Shown piece by piece: positions 22,101 to 35,012 of a stretch of 64,000 nucleotides of DNA (positions within the stretch are counted from its first letter, which is position 1; the number at the start of each line of letters is the position of its first letter). The notes beneath the pieces are model-generated. The model was not told where the DNA came from, searched no databases, and saw only the letters and a program-made list of their open reading frames with translations. Origin of the DNA: Symsagittifera roscoffensis (taxonomy: Eukaryota; Xenacoelomorpha; Acoela; Convolutidae); NCBI RefSeq assembly GCF_963678635.1, contig NC_087066.1:67343477-67407476 (forward strand), given 5' to 3'. The translations under genes and the position numbers were made by a program.

Positions 22101-25100
22101 AAGAAGGGGACTGTGACCGATTTCTTGTTTTGCCGCTGGAAGGGGACCGTAGAAGAAGGGGACCGTAGAATCGTGACTGCCTTCGTGTGTTCACCATTGA
22201 AGAAGGGGACTGTGACCGATTTCTTGTTTTGCCGCTGGAAGGGGACCGTAGAAGAAGGGGACCGTAGAATCGTGACCGCCTTCGTGTGTTCACCATTGAA
22301 GAAGGGGACTGTGACCGATTTCTTGTTTTGCCGCTGGAAGGGGACCGTAGAAGAAGGGGACCGTAGAATCATGACCGCCTTCGTGTGTTCACCATTGAAG
22401 AAGGGGACTGTGACCGATTTCTTGTTTTGCCGCTGGAAGGGGACCGTAGAAGAAGGGGACCGTAGAATCGTGACCGCCTTCGTGTGTTCACCATTGAAGA
22501 AGGGGACTGTGACCGATTTCTTGTTTTGCCGCTGGAAGGGGACCGTAGAAGAAGGGGACCGTAGAATCGTGACCGCCTTCGTGTGTTCACCATTGAAGAA
22601 GGGGACTGTGACCGATTTCTTGTTTTGCCGCTGGAAGGGGACCGTAGAAGAAGGGGACCGTAGAATCGTGACCGCCTTCGTGTGTTCACCATTGAAGAAG
22701 GGGACTGTGACCGATTTCTTGTTTTGCCGCTGGAAGGGGACCGTAGAAGAAGGGGACCGTAGAATCGTGACCGCCTTCGTGTGTTCACCATTGAAGAAGG
22801 GGACTGTGACCGATTTCTTGTTTTGCCGCTGGAAGGGGACCGTAGAAGAAGGGGACCGTAGAATCGTGACCGCCTTCGTGTGTTCACCATTGAAGAAGGG
22901 GACTGTGACCGATTTCTTGTTTTGCCGCTGGAAGGGGACCGTAGAAGAAGGGGACCGTAGAATCGTGACCGCCTTCGTGTGTTCACCGTTGAAGAAGGGG
23001 ACTGTGACCGATTTCTTGTTTTGCCGCTGGAAGGGGACCGTAGAAGAAGGGGACCGTAGAATCGTGACCGCCTTCGTGTGTTCACCATTGAAGAAGGGGA
23101 CTGTGACCGATTTCTTGTTTTGCCGCTGGAAGGGGACCGTAGAAGAAGGGGACCGTAGAATCGTGACCGCCTTCGTGTGTTCACCATTGAAGAAGGGGAC
23201 TGTGACCGATTTCTTGTTTTGCCGCTGGAAGGGGACCGTAGAAGAAGGGGACCGTAGAATCGTGACCGCCTTCGTGTGTTCACCATTGAAGAAGGGGACT
23301 GTGACCGATTTCTTGTTTTGCCGCTGGAAGGGGACCGTAGAAGAAGGGGACCGTAGAATCGTGACCGCCTTCGTGTGTTCACCATTGAAGAAGGGGACTG
23401 TGACCGATTTCTTGTTTTGCCGCTGGAAGGGGACCGTAGAAGAAGGGGACCGTAGAATCGTGACCGCCTTCGTGTGTTCACCATTGAAGAAGGGGACTGT
23501 GACCGATTTCTTGTTTTGCCGCTGGAAGGGGACCGTAGAAGAAGGGGACCGTAGAATCGTGACCGCCTTCGTGTGTTCACCATTGAAGAAGGGGACTGTG
23601 ACCGATTTCTTGTTTTGCCGCTGGAAGGGGACCGTAGAAGAAGGGGACCGTAGAATCGTGACCGCCTTCGTGTGTTCACCATTGAAGAAGGGGACTGTGA
23701 CCGATTTCTTGTTTTGCCGCTGGAAGGGGACCGTAGAAGAAGGGTACCGTAGAATCGTGACCGCCTTCGTGTGTTCACCATTGAAGAAGGGGACTGTGAC
23801 CGATTTCTTGTTTTGCCGCTGGAAGGGGACCGTAGAAGAAGGGGACCGTAGAATCGTGACCGCCTTCGTGTGTTCACCATTGAAGAAGGGGACTGTGACC
23901 GATTTCTTGTTTTGCCGCTGGAAGGGGACCGTAGAAGAAGGGGACCGTAGAATCGTGACCGCCTTCGTGTGTTCACCATTGAAGAAGGGGACTGTGACCG
24001 ATTTCTTGTTTTGCCGCTGGAAGGGGACCGTAGAAGAAGGGGACCGTAGAATCGTGACCGCCTTCGTGTGTTCACCATTGAAGAAGGGGACTGTGACCGA
24101 TTTCTTGTTTTGCCGCTGGAAGGGGACCGTAGAAGAAGGGGACCGTAGAATCGTGACCGCCTTCGTGTGTTCACCATTGAAGAAGGGGACTGTGACCGAT
24201 TTCTTGTTTTGCCGCTGGAAGGGGACCGTAGAAGAAGGGGACCGTAGAATCGTGACCGCCTTCGTGTGTTCACCATTGAAGAAGGGGACTGTGACCGATT
24301 TCTTGTTTTGCCGCTGGAAGGGGACCGTAGAAGAAGGGGACCGTAGAATCGTGACCGCCTTCGTGTGTTCACCATTGAAGAAGGGGACTGTGACCGATTT
24401 CTTGTTTTGCCGCTGGAAGGGGACCGTAGAAGAAGGGGACCGTAGAATCGTGACCGCCTTCGTGTGTTCACCATTGAAGAAGGGGACTGTGACCGATTTC
24501 TTGTTTTGCCGCTGGAAGGGGACCGTAGAAGAAGGGGACCGTAGAATCGTGACCGCCTTCGTGTGTTCACCATTGAAGAAGGGGACTGTGACCGATTTCT
24601 TGTTTTGCCGCTGGAAGGGGACCGTAGAAGAAGGGGACCGTAGAATCGTGACCGCCTTCGTGTGTTCACCATTGAAGAAGGGGACTGTGACCGATTTCTT
24701 GTTTTGCCGCTGGAAGGGGACCGTAGAAGAAGGGGACCGTAGAATCGTGACCGCCTTCGTGTGTTCACCATTGAAGAAGGGGACTGTGACCGATTTCTTG
24801 TTTTGCCGCTGGAAGGGGACCGTAGAAGAAGGGGACCGTAGAATCGTGACCGCCTTCGTGTGTTCACCATTGAAGAAGGGGACTGTGACCGATTTCTTGT
24901 TTTGCCGCTGGAAGGGGACCGTAGAAGAAGGGGACCGTAGAATCGTGACCGCCTTCGTGTGTTCACCATTGAAGAAGGGGACTGTGACCGATTTCTTGTT
25001 TTGCCGCTGGAAGGGGACCGTAGAAGAAGGGGACCGTAGAATCGTGACCGCCTTCGTGTGTTCACCATTGAAGAAGGGGACTGTGACCGATTTCTTGTTT

Positions 25101-26799
25101 TGCCGCTGGAAGGGGACCGTAGAAGAAGGGGACCGTAGAATCGTGACCGCCTTCGTGTGTTCACCATTGAAGAAGGGGACTGTGACCGATTTCTTGTTTT
25201 GCCGCTGGAAGGGGACCGTAGAAGAAGGGGACCGTAGAATCGTGACCGCCTTCGTGTGTTCACCATTGAAGAAGGGGACTGTGACCGATTTCTTGTTTTG
25301 CCGCTGGAAGGGGACCGTAGAAGAAGGGGACCGTAGAATCGTGACCGCCTTCGTGTGTTCACCATTGAAGAAGGGGACTGTGACCGATTTCTTGTTTTGC
25401 CGCTGGAAGGGGACCGTAGAAGAAGGGGACCGTAGAATCGTGACCGCCTTCGTGTGTTCACCATTGAAGAAGGGGACTGTGACCGATTTCTTGTTTTGCC
25501 GCTGGAAGGGGACCGTAGAAGAAGGGGACCGTAGAATCGTGACCGCCTTCGTGTGTTCACCATTGAAGAAGGGGACTGTGACCGATTTCTTGTTTTGCCG
25601 CTGGAAGGGGACCGTAGAAGAAGGGGACCGTAGAATCGTGACCGCCTTCGTGTGTTCACCATTGAAGAAGGGGACTGTGACCGATTTCTTGTTTTGCCGC
25701 TGGAAGGGGACCGTAGAAGAAGGGGACCGTAGAATCGTGACCGCCTTCGTGTGTTCACCATTGAAGAAGGGGACTGTGACCGATTTCTTGTTTTGCCGCT
25801 GGAAGGGGACCGTAGAAGAAGGGGACCGTAGAATCGTGACCGCCTTCGTGTGTTCACCATTGAAGAAGGGGACTGTGACCGATTTCTTGTTTTGCCGCTG
25901 GAAGGGGACCGTAGAAGAAGGGGACCGTAGAATCGTGACCGCCTTCGTGTGTTCACCATTGAAGAAGGGGACTGTGACCGATTTCTTGTTTTGCCGCTGG
26001 AAGGGGACCGTAGAAGAAGGGGACCGTAGAATCGTGACCGCCTTCGTGTGTTCACCATTGAAGAAGGGGACTGTGACCGATTTCTTGTTTTGCCGCTGGA
26101 AGGGGACCGTAGAAGAAGGGGACCGTAGAATCGTGACCGCCTTCGTGTGTTCACCATTGAAGAAGGGGACTGTGACCGATTTCTTGTTTTGCCGCTGGAA
26201 GGGGACCGTAGAAGAAGGGGACCGTAGAATCGTGACCGCCTTCGTGTGTTCACCATTGAAGAAGGGGACTGTGACCGATTTCTTGTTTTGCCGCTGGAAG
26301 GGGACCGTAGAAGAAGGGGACCGTAGAATCGTGACCGCCTTCGTGTGTTCACCATTGAAGAAGGGGACTGTGACCGATTTCTTGTTTTGCCGCTGGAAGG
26401 GGACCGTAGAAGAAGGGGACCGTAGAATCGTGACCGCCTTCGTGTGTTCACCATTGAAGAAGGGGACTGTGACCGATTTCTTGTTTTGCCGCTGGAAGGG
26501 GACCGTAGAAGAAGGGGACCGTAGAATCGTGACCGCCTTCGTGTGTTCACCATTGAAGAAGGGGACTGTGACCGATTTCTTGTTTTGCCGCTGGAAGGGG
26601 ACCGTAGAAGAAGGGGACCGTAGAATCGTGACCGCCTTCGTGTGTTCACCATTGAAGAAGGGGACTGTGACCGATTTCTTGTTTTGCCGCTGGAAGGGGA
26701 CCGTAGAAGAAGGGGACCGTAGAATCGTGACCGCCTTCGTGTGTTCACCATTGAAGAAGGGGACTGTGACCGATTTCTTGTTTTGCCGCTGGAAGGGGA

Positions 26800-29700
26800 C
26801 CGGTAGAAGAAGGGGACCGTAGAATCGTGACCGCCTTCGTGTGTTCACCATTGAAGAAGGGGACTGTGACCGATTTCTTGTTTTGCCGCTGGAAGGGGAC
26901 CCGTAGAAGAAGGGGACCGTAGAATCGTGACCGCCTTCGTGTGTTCACCATTGAAGAAGGGGACTGTGACCGATTTCTTGTTTTGCCGCTGGAAGGGGAC
27001 CGTAGAAGAAGGGGACCCGTAGAATCGTGACCGCCTTCGTGTGTTCACCATTGAAGAAGGGGACTGTGACCGATTCTTGTTTTGCCGCTGGAAGGGACCG
27101 TAGAAGAAGGGGACCGTAGAATCGTGACCGCCTTCGTGTGTTCACCATTGAAGAAGGGGACTGTGACCGATTTCTTGTTTTGCCGCTGGAAGGGGACCGT
27201 AGAAGAAGGGGACCGTAGAATCGTGACCGCCTTCGTGTGTTCACCATTGAAGAAGGGGACTGTGACCGATTTCTTGTTTTGCCGCTGGAAGGGGACCGTA
27301 GAAGAAGGGGGACCGTAGAATCGTGACCGCCTTCGTGTGTTCACCATTGAAGAAGGGGACTGTGACCGATTTCTTGTTTTGCCGCTGGAAGGGGACCGTA
27401 GAAGAAGGGGACCGTAGAATCGTGACCGCCTTCGTGTGTTCACCATTGAAGAAGGGGACTGTGACCGATTTCTTGTTTTGCCGCTGGAAGGGGACCGTAG
27501 AAGAAGGGGACCGTAGAATCGTGACCGCCTTCGTGTGTTCACCATTGAAGAAGGGGACTGTGACCGATTTCTTGTTTTGCCGCTGGAAGGGGACCGTAGA
27601 AGAAGGGGACCGTAGAATCGTGACCGCCTTCGTGTGTTCACCATTGAAGAAGGGGACTGTGACCGATTTCTTGTTTTGCCGCTGGAAGGGGACCGTAGAA
27701 GAAGGGGACCGTAGAATCGTGACCGCCTTCGTGTGTTCACCATTGAAGAAGGGGACTGTGACCGATTTCTTGTTTTGCCGCTGGAAGGGGACCGTAGAAG
27801 AAGGGGACCGTAGAATCGTGACCGGCCTTCGTGTGTTCACCATTGAAGAAGGGGACTGTGACCGATTTCTTGTTTTGCCGCTGGAAGGGGACCGTAGAAG
27901 AAGGGGACCGTAGAATCGTGACCGCCTTCGTGTGTTCACATTGAAGAAGGGGACTGTGACCGATTTCTTGTTTTGCCGCTGGAAGGGGACCGTAGAAGAG
28001 GGGACCGTAGAATCGTGACCGCCTTCGTGTGTTCACCATTGAAGAAGGGGACTGTGACCGATTTCTTGTTTTGCCGCTGGAAGGGGACCGTAGAAGAAGG
28101 GGACCGTAGAATCGTGACCGCCTTCGTGTGTTCACCATTGAAGAAGGGGACTGTGACCGATTTCTTGTTTTGCCGCTGGAAGGGGACCGTAGAAGAAGGG
28201 GACCGTAGAATCGTGACCGCCTTCGTGTGTTTCACCATTGAGAAGGGGACTGTGACCGATTTCTTGTTTTTGCCGCTGGAAGGGGACCGTAGAAGAAGGG
28301 GACCGTAGAATCGTGACCGCCTTCGTGTGTTCACCATTGAAGAAGGGGACTGTGGACCGATTTCTTGTTTTGCCGCTGGAAGGGGACCGTAGAAGAAGGG
28401 GACCGTAGAATCGTGACCGCCTTCGTGTGTTCACCATTGAAGAAGGGGACTGTGACCGATTTCTTGTTTTGCCGCTGGAAGGGGACCGTAGAAGAAGGGG
28501 ACCGTAGAATCGTGACCGCCTTCGTGTGTTCACCATTGAAGAAGGGGACTGTGACCGATTTCTTGTTTTGCCGCTGGAAGGGACCGTAGAAGAAGGGAGA
28601 CCGTAGAATCGTGACCGCCTTCGTGTGTTCACCATTGAAGAAGGGGACTGTGACCGATTCTTGTTTTGCCGCTGGAAGGGGACCGTAGAAGAAGGGGACC
28701 GTAGAATCGTGACCGCCTTCGTGTGTTTCACCATTGAAGAAGGGGACTGTGACCGATTTCTTGTTTGCCGCTGGAAGGGGACCGGTAGAAGAAGGGGACC
28801 GTAGATCGTGGACGCCTTCGTGTGTTCACCATTGAAGAAGGGGACTGTGACCGATTTCTTGTTTTGCCGCTGGAAGGGGACCGTAGAAGAAGGGGACCGT
28901 AGAATCGTGACCGCCTTCGTGTGTTCACCAATTGAAGAAGGGGACTGTGACCGATTTCTTGTTTTGCCGCTGGAAGGGGACCGTAGAAGAAGGGGACCGT
29001 AGAATCGTGACCGCCTTCGTGTGTTCACCATTGAAGAAGGGGGACTGTGACCGATTTCTTGTTTTGCCGCTGGGAAGGGGACCGTAGAAGAAGGGGACCG
29101 TAGAATCGTTGACCGCCTTCGTGTGTTCACCATTGAAGAAGGGGACTGTGACCGATTTCTTGTTTTGCCGGCTAGCGAAGGGGACCGTAGAAGAAGAGGG
29201 GACCGTAGAATCGTGACCGCCTTCGTGTGTTCACCATTGAAGAAGGGGACTGTGACCGATTTCTTGTTTTGCCGCTGGAAGGGGACCGTAGAAGAAGGGG
29301 ACCGTAGAATCGTGACCGCCTTCGTGTGTTCACCATTGAAGAAGGGGACTGTGACCGATTTCTTGTTTTGCCGCTGGAAGGGGACCGTAGAAGAAGGGAC
29401 CGTAGAATCGTGACCGCCTTCGTGTGTTCACCATTGAAGAAAGGGGACTGTGACCGATTTCATGTTTTGCCGCTGGAAGGGGACCGTAGAAGAAGGGGAC
29501 CGTAGAATCGTGACCGCCTTCGTGTGTTCACATTGAAGAAGGGGACTGTGACCGATTTCTTGTTTTGCCGCTGGAAGGGGACCGTAGAAGAAGGGGACCG
29601 TAGAATCGTGACCGCCTTCGTGTGTTCACCATTGAAGAAGGGGACTGTGACCGATTTCATGTTTTGCCGCTGACGGGGACCGTAGAAGAAGGGACCCGTA

Positions 29701-31525
29701 GAATCGTGACCGCCTTCGTGTGTTCACCATTGAATAAGGGGACTGTGACGATTTCTTGTTTTGCCCGCTGGAAGGGGACCGTAGAAGAAGGGGCCGTAGA
29801 ATCGTGACCGCCTTCGTGTGTTCACCATTGAAGAAGGGGACTGTGACCGATTTCTTGTTTTGCCGCTGGAAGGGGACCGTAGAAGAAGGGGACCGTAGAA
29901 TCGTGACCGCCTTCGTGTGTTCACCATTGAAGAAGGGGACTGTGACCGATTTCTTGTTTTGCCGCTGGAAGGGGACCGTAGAAGAAGGGGACCGTAGAAT
30001 CGTGACCGCCTTCGTGTGTTCACCATTGAAGAAGGGGACTGGTGACCGATTTCTTGTTTTGCCGCTGGAAGGGGACCGTAGAAGAAGGGGACCGTAGAAT
30101 CGTGACCGCCTTCGTGTGTTCACCATTGAAGAAGGGGACTGTGACCGATTTCTTGTTTTGCCGCTGGAAGGGGACCGTAGAAGGAAGGGGNNNNNNNNNN
30201 NNNNNNNNNNNNNNNNNNNNNNNNNNNNNNNNNNNNNNNNNNNNNNNNNNNNNNNNNNNNNNNNNNNNNNNNNNNNNNNNNNNNNNNNNNNNNNNNNNNN
30301 NNNNNNNNNNNNNNNNNNNNNNNNNNNNNNNNNNNNNNNNNNNNNNNNNNNNNNNNNNNNNNNNNNNNNNNNNNNNNNNNNNNNNNNNNNGTTTTTGCCG
30401 CTGGAAGGGGACCGTAGAAGAAGGGAGACACGTAGAATCGTGACCGCCTTCGTGTGTTCACCATTGAAGAAGGGGACTGTGACCGATTTCTTGTTTTGCC
30501 GCTGGAAGGGGACCGTAGAAGAAGGGGACCGTAGAATTCGTGACCGCCTTCGTGTGTTCACCATTGAAGAAGGGGACTGTGACCGATTTCTTGTTTTGCC
30601 GCTGGAAGGGGACCGTAGAAGAAGGGGACCGTAGAATCGTGACCGCCTTCGTGTGTTCACCATTGAAGAAGGGGACTGTGACCGATTTCTTGTTTTGCCG
30701 CTGGAAGGGGACCGTAGAAGAAGGGGACCGTAGAATCGTGACCGCCTTCGTGTGTTCACCATTGAAGAAGGGGACTGTGACCGATTTCTTGTTTTGCCGC
30801 TGGAAGGGGACCGTAGAAGAAGGGGACCGTAGAATCGTGACCGCCTTCGTGTGTTCACCATTGAAGAAGGGGACTGTGACCGATTTCTTGTTTTGCCGCT
30901 GGAAGGGGACCGTAGAAGAAGGGGACCGTAGAATCGTGACCGCCTTCGTGTGTTCACCATTGAAGAAGGGGACTGTGACCGATTTCTTGTTTTGCCGCTG
31001 GAAGGGGACCGTAGAAGAAGGGGACCGTAGAATCGTGACCGCCTTCGTGTGTTCACCATTGAAGAAGGGGACTGTGACCGATTTCTTGTTTTGCCGCTGG
31101 AAGGGGACCGTAGAAGAAGGGGACCGTAGAATCGTGACCGCCTTCGTGTGTTCACCATTGAAGAAGGGGACTGTGACCGATTTCTTGTTTTGCCGCTGGA
31201 AGGGGACCGTAGAAGAAGGGGACCGTAGAATCGTGACCGCCTTCGTGTGTTCACCATTGAAGAAGGGGACTGTGACCGATTTCTTGTTTGCCGCTGGAAG
31301 GGGACCGTAGAAGAAGGGGACCGTAGAATCGTGACCGCCTTCGTGTGTTCACCATTGAAGAAGGGGACTGTGACCGATTTCTTGTTTTGCCGCTGGAAGG
31401 GGACCGTAGAAGAAGGGGACCGTAGAATCGTGACCGCCTTCGTGTGTTCACCATTGAAGAAGGGGACTGTGACCGATTTCTTGTTTTGCCGCTGGAAGGG
31501 GACCGTAGAAGAAGGGGGACCGTAG
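26800..31525. other. Low-quality zone of the satellite with many 1-base indels
   Basis: Within this interval units carry frequent single-base insertions and deletions, mostly in homopolymers or doublets, for example ccggtag, gggacccg, gtgtttcacc, cttgtttgcc and gattcttg. The units to the left and right are almost perfect 99-mers. The zone surrounds the N gap, which points to uncorrected long-read sequence at contig ends. Confidence 0.75.
30191..30390. other. Assembly gap (200 N)
   Basis: Exactly 200 N inside the satellite. The landmark ccgctggaag is at 30,161 before and 30,398 after the gap. That distance of 237 is not a multiple of 99, so the gap length is a placeholder and the true copy number is unknown. 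Confidence 0.95.
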
Positions 31526-34267
31526 AATCGTGACCGCCTTCGTGTGTTCACCATTGAAGAAGGGGACTGTGACCGATTTCTTGTTTTGCCGCTGGAAGGG
31601 GACCGTAGAAGAAGGGGACCGTAGAATCGTGACCGCCTTCGTGTGTTCACCATTGAAGAAGGGGACTGTGACCGATTTCTTGTTTTGCCGCTGGAAGGGG
31701 ACCGTAGAAGAAGGGGACCGTAGAATCGTGACCGCCTTCGTGTGTTCACCATTGAAGAAGGGGACTGTGACCGATTTCTTGTTTTGCCGCTGGAAGGGGA
31801 CCGTAGAAGAAGGGGACCGTAGAATCGTGACCGCCTTCGTGTGTTCACCATTGAAGAAGGGGACTGTGACCGATTTCTTGTTTTGCCGCTGGAAGGGGAC
31901 CGTAGAAGAAGGGGACCGTAGAATCGTGACCGCCTTCGTGTGTTCACCATTGAAGAAGGGGACTGTGACCGATTTCTTGTTTTGCCGCTGGAAGGGGACC
32001 GTAGAAGAAGGGGACCGTAGAATCGTGACCGCCTTCGTGTGTTCACCATTGAAGAAGGGGACTGTGACCGATTTCTTGTTTTGCCGCTGGAAGGGGACCG
32101 TAGAAGAAGGGGACCGTAGAATCGTGACCGCCTTCGTGTGTTCACCATTGAAGAAGGGGACTGTGACCGATTTCTTGTTTTGCCGCTGGAAGGGGACCGT
32201 AGAAGAAGGGGACCGTAGAATCGTGACCGCCTTCGTGTGTTCACCATTGAAGAAGGGGACTGTGACCGATTTCTTGTTTTGCCGCTGGAAGGGGACCGTA
32301 GAAGAAGGGGACCGTAGAATCGTGACCGCCTTCGTGTGTTCACCATTGAAGAAGGGGACTGTGACCGATTTCTTGTTTTGCCGCTGGAAGGGGACCGTAG
32401 AAGAAGGGGACCGTAGAATCGTGACCGCCTTCGTGTGTTCACCATTGAAGAAGGGGACTGTGACCGATTTCTTGTTTTGCCGCTGGAAGGGGACCGTAGA
32501 AGAAGGGGACCGTAGAATCGTGACCGCCTTCGTGTGTTCACCATTGAAGAAGGGGACTGTGACCGATTTCTTGTTTTGCCGCTGGAAGGGGACCGTAGAA
32601 GAAGGGGACCGTAGAATCGTGACCGCCTTCGTGTGTTCACCATTGAAGAATGGGACTGTGACCGATTTCTTGTTTTGCCGCTGGAAGGGGACCGTAGAAG
32701 AAGGGGGCCGTAGAACCGTGACCGCCTTCGTGTGTTCACCATTGAAGAAGGGGACTGTGACCGATTTCTTGTTTTGCCGCTGGAAGGGGACCGTAGAAGA
32801 AGGGGACCGTGGAATCGTGACCGCCTTCGTGTGTTCACCATTGAAGAAGGGGACTGTGACCGATTTCTTGTTTTGCCGCTGGAAGGGGACCGTAGAAGAA
32901 GGGGACCGTAGAATCGTGACCGCCTTCGTGTGTTCACCATTGAAGAAGGGGACTGTGACCGATTTCTTGTTTTGCCGCTGGAAGGGGACCGTAGAAGAAG
33001 GGGACCGTAGAATCGTGACCGCCTTCGTGTGTTCACCATTGAAGAAGGGGACTGTGACCGATTTCTTGTTTTGCCGCTGGAAGGGGACCGTAGAAGAAGG
33101 GGACCGTAGAATCGTGACCGCCTTCGTGTGTTCACCATTGAAGAAGGGGACTGTGACCGATTTCTTGTTTTGCCGCTGGAAGGGGACCGTAGAAGAAGGG
33201 GACCGTAGAATCGTGACCGCCTTCGTGTGTTCACCATTGAAGAAGGGGACTGTGACCGATTTCTTGTTTTGCCGCTAGAAGGGGACCGTAGAAGAAGGGG
33301 ACCGTAGAATCGTGACCGCCTTCGTGTGTTCACCATTGAAGAAGGGAACTGTGACCGATTTCTTGTTTTGCCGCTGGAAGGGGACCGTAGAAGAAGGGGA
33401 CCGTAGAATCGTGACCGCCTTCGTGTGTTCACCATTGAAGAAGGGGACTGTGACCGATTTCTTGTTTTGCCGCTGGAAGGGGACCGTAGAAGAAGGGGAC
33501 CGTAGAATCGTGACCGCCTTCGTGTGTTCACCATTGAAGAAGGGGACTGTGACCGATTTCTTGTTTTGCCGCTGGAAGGGGACCGTAGAAGAAGGGGACC
33601 GTAGAATCGTGACCGCCTTCGTGTGTTCACCATTGAAGAAGGGGACTGTGACCGATTTCTTGTTTTGCCGCTGGAAGGGGACCGTAGAAGAAGGGGACCG
33701 TAGAATCGTGACCGCCTTCGTGTGTTCACCATTGAAGAAGGGGACTGTGACCGATTTCTTGTTTTGCCGCAGGAAGGGGACTGTAGAAGAAGGGGGCCGT
33801 AGAACCGTGACCGCCTTCGTGTGTTCACCATTGAAGAAGGGGACTGTGACCGATTTCTTGTTTTGCCGCTGGAAGGGGACCGTAGAAGAAGGGGACCGTA
33901 GAATCGTGACCGCCTTCGTGTGTTCACCATTGAAGAAGGGGACTGTGACCGATTTCTTGTTTTGCCGCTTGAAGGGGACCGTAGAAGAAGGGGACCGTAG
34001 AATCGTGACCGCCTTCGTGTGTTCACCATTGAAGAAGGGGACTGTGACCGATTTCTTGTTTTGCCGCTGGAAGGGGACCGTAGAAGAAGGGGACCGTAGA
34101 ATCGTGACCGCCTTCGTGTGTTCACCATTGAAGAAGGGGACTGTGACCGATTTCTTGTTTTGCCGCTGGAAGGGGACCGTAGAAGAAGGGGACCGTAGAA
34201 TCGTGACCGCCTTCGTGTGTTCACCATTGAAGAAGGGGACTGTGACCGATTTCTTGTTTTTGCCGCT

Positions 34268-35012
34268 AAAACAGAACAGCAATACTAACAAGCGCTTCGA
34301 GTGTTAGGTGAACCTAACCCTTTTGGAGCCAAAAAAACTTAATATTTTCGAAAAAGCAGAAATTTTTGCATTCAAATATGATTTCCGTACAGAGAGTGTA
34401 ATTTGATACTTTTTCTGCGCAGGCCTATGTGAGAAAAAATTAAATAACCCGGCTGGCGGTTGACCACAGTAAAGAAAAGAAATACTAGCTATGAGGGAAG
34501 TTGAAATCTACTATTGAATCTTTAAAAAAACTCAACTTCTGCCAATATTTGCTTGATAAGATCGGCTGTTTTTTTGCCGATTAAAACATCTCTGTTTTTC
34601 CAACGAAACGACAACTTTTAATTTGTATGACTGCTTAAATGTTCCGTTAAATTTTTGATTTTTTTTTGAGGAAATACAATTGGGCGCTCAAAAACAACAT
34701 GATTTAAGAAAGTTCAAGATACCTACTTCAGCAAAATCTTAGCCGGCTTGCTGTAAAAAAAAATTTTTTTGAATCCAAATAATATTTTCGTTATATTAAA
34801 ATGAAGCAATAATCACTCCATGTGCGCGCTGTGCTGCCCCTTTGGTTGTTCACAACTAGTCCTTTTAGCCTTACCGTACTGAAAAATTCGTCTGATTCAA
34901 ATTGAAGTCCGTTTGCCCAAGTTTAAAGTCCATGAGCTTTCAGTCCAATTTAAACCTGTTTTTCCGTGTGAGTTGACAAAGATATAAATTGTAACATTGA
35001 TGCCTCCAAAAA
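34268..35012. other. Intergenic sequence with a diverged repeat (34,540-34,930)
   Basis: No gene. The stretch 34,540-34,930 resembles 36,020-36,410 in the same order of blocks, for example gctcaaaaacaacatg versus gctcagaaacaacatg, and a shared tagccttacc. It is an old duplication of unknown type. Confidence 0.45.

Larger units (their letters stand above)
19188..34267. repeat. Satellite array of ~152 tandem 99-bp units
   Basis: The 99-bp unit repeats head to tail with very few substitutions between units. One period, in order, is gaaggggactgtgacc, gatttcttgttttgccgctg, gaaggggaccgtagaa twice, then tcgtgaccgccttcgtgtgt and tcaccattgaa. The unit is about 54% GC, well above the AT-rich flanks. 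The first unit is recognisable at gaggaccgtataatcg and the last breaks off at ttgccgctaaaac. Because 99 is divisible by 3, frames without a stop in one unit stay open for kilobases. Three of six frames do so, on both strands. Most single-base variants I compared change the residue in the plus frame, giving no sign of selection on protein. I regard it as non-coding satellite DNA. Confidence 0.95.

Noticed and set aside
19188-34267. CRISPR array
   Set aside because: Whole units repeat without unique spacers, the context is eukaryotic, and there are no cas genes.
19084-34307. Giant repetitive proteins of up to about 1,700 residues on both strands
   Set aside because: They follow from a 99-bp period without stops. 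Overlapping frames on both strands are equally long, and there is no initiation context or sign of selection.
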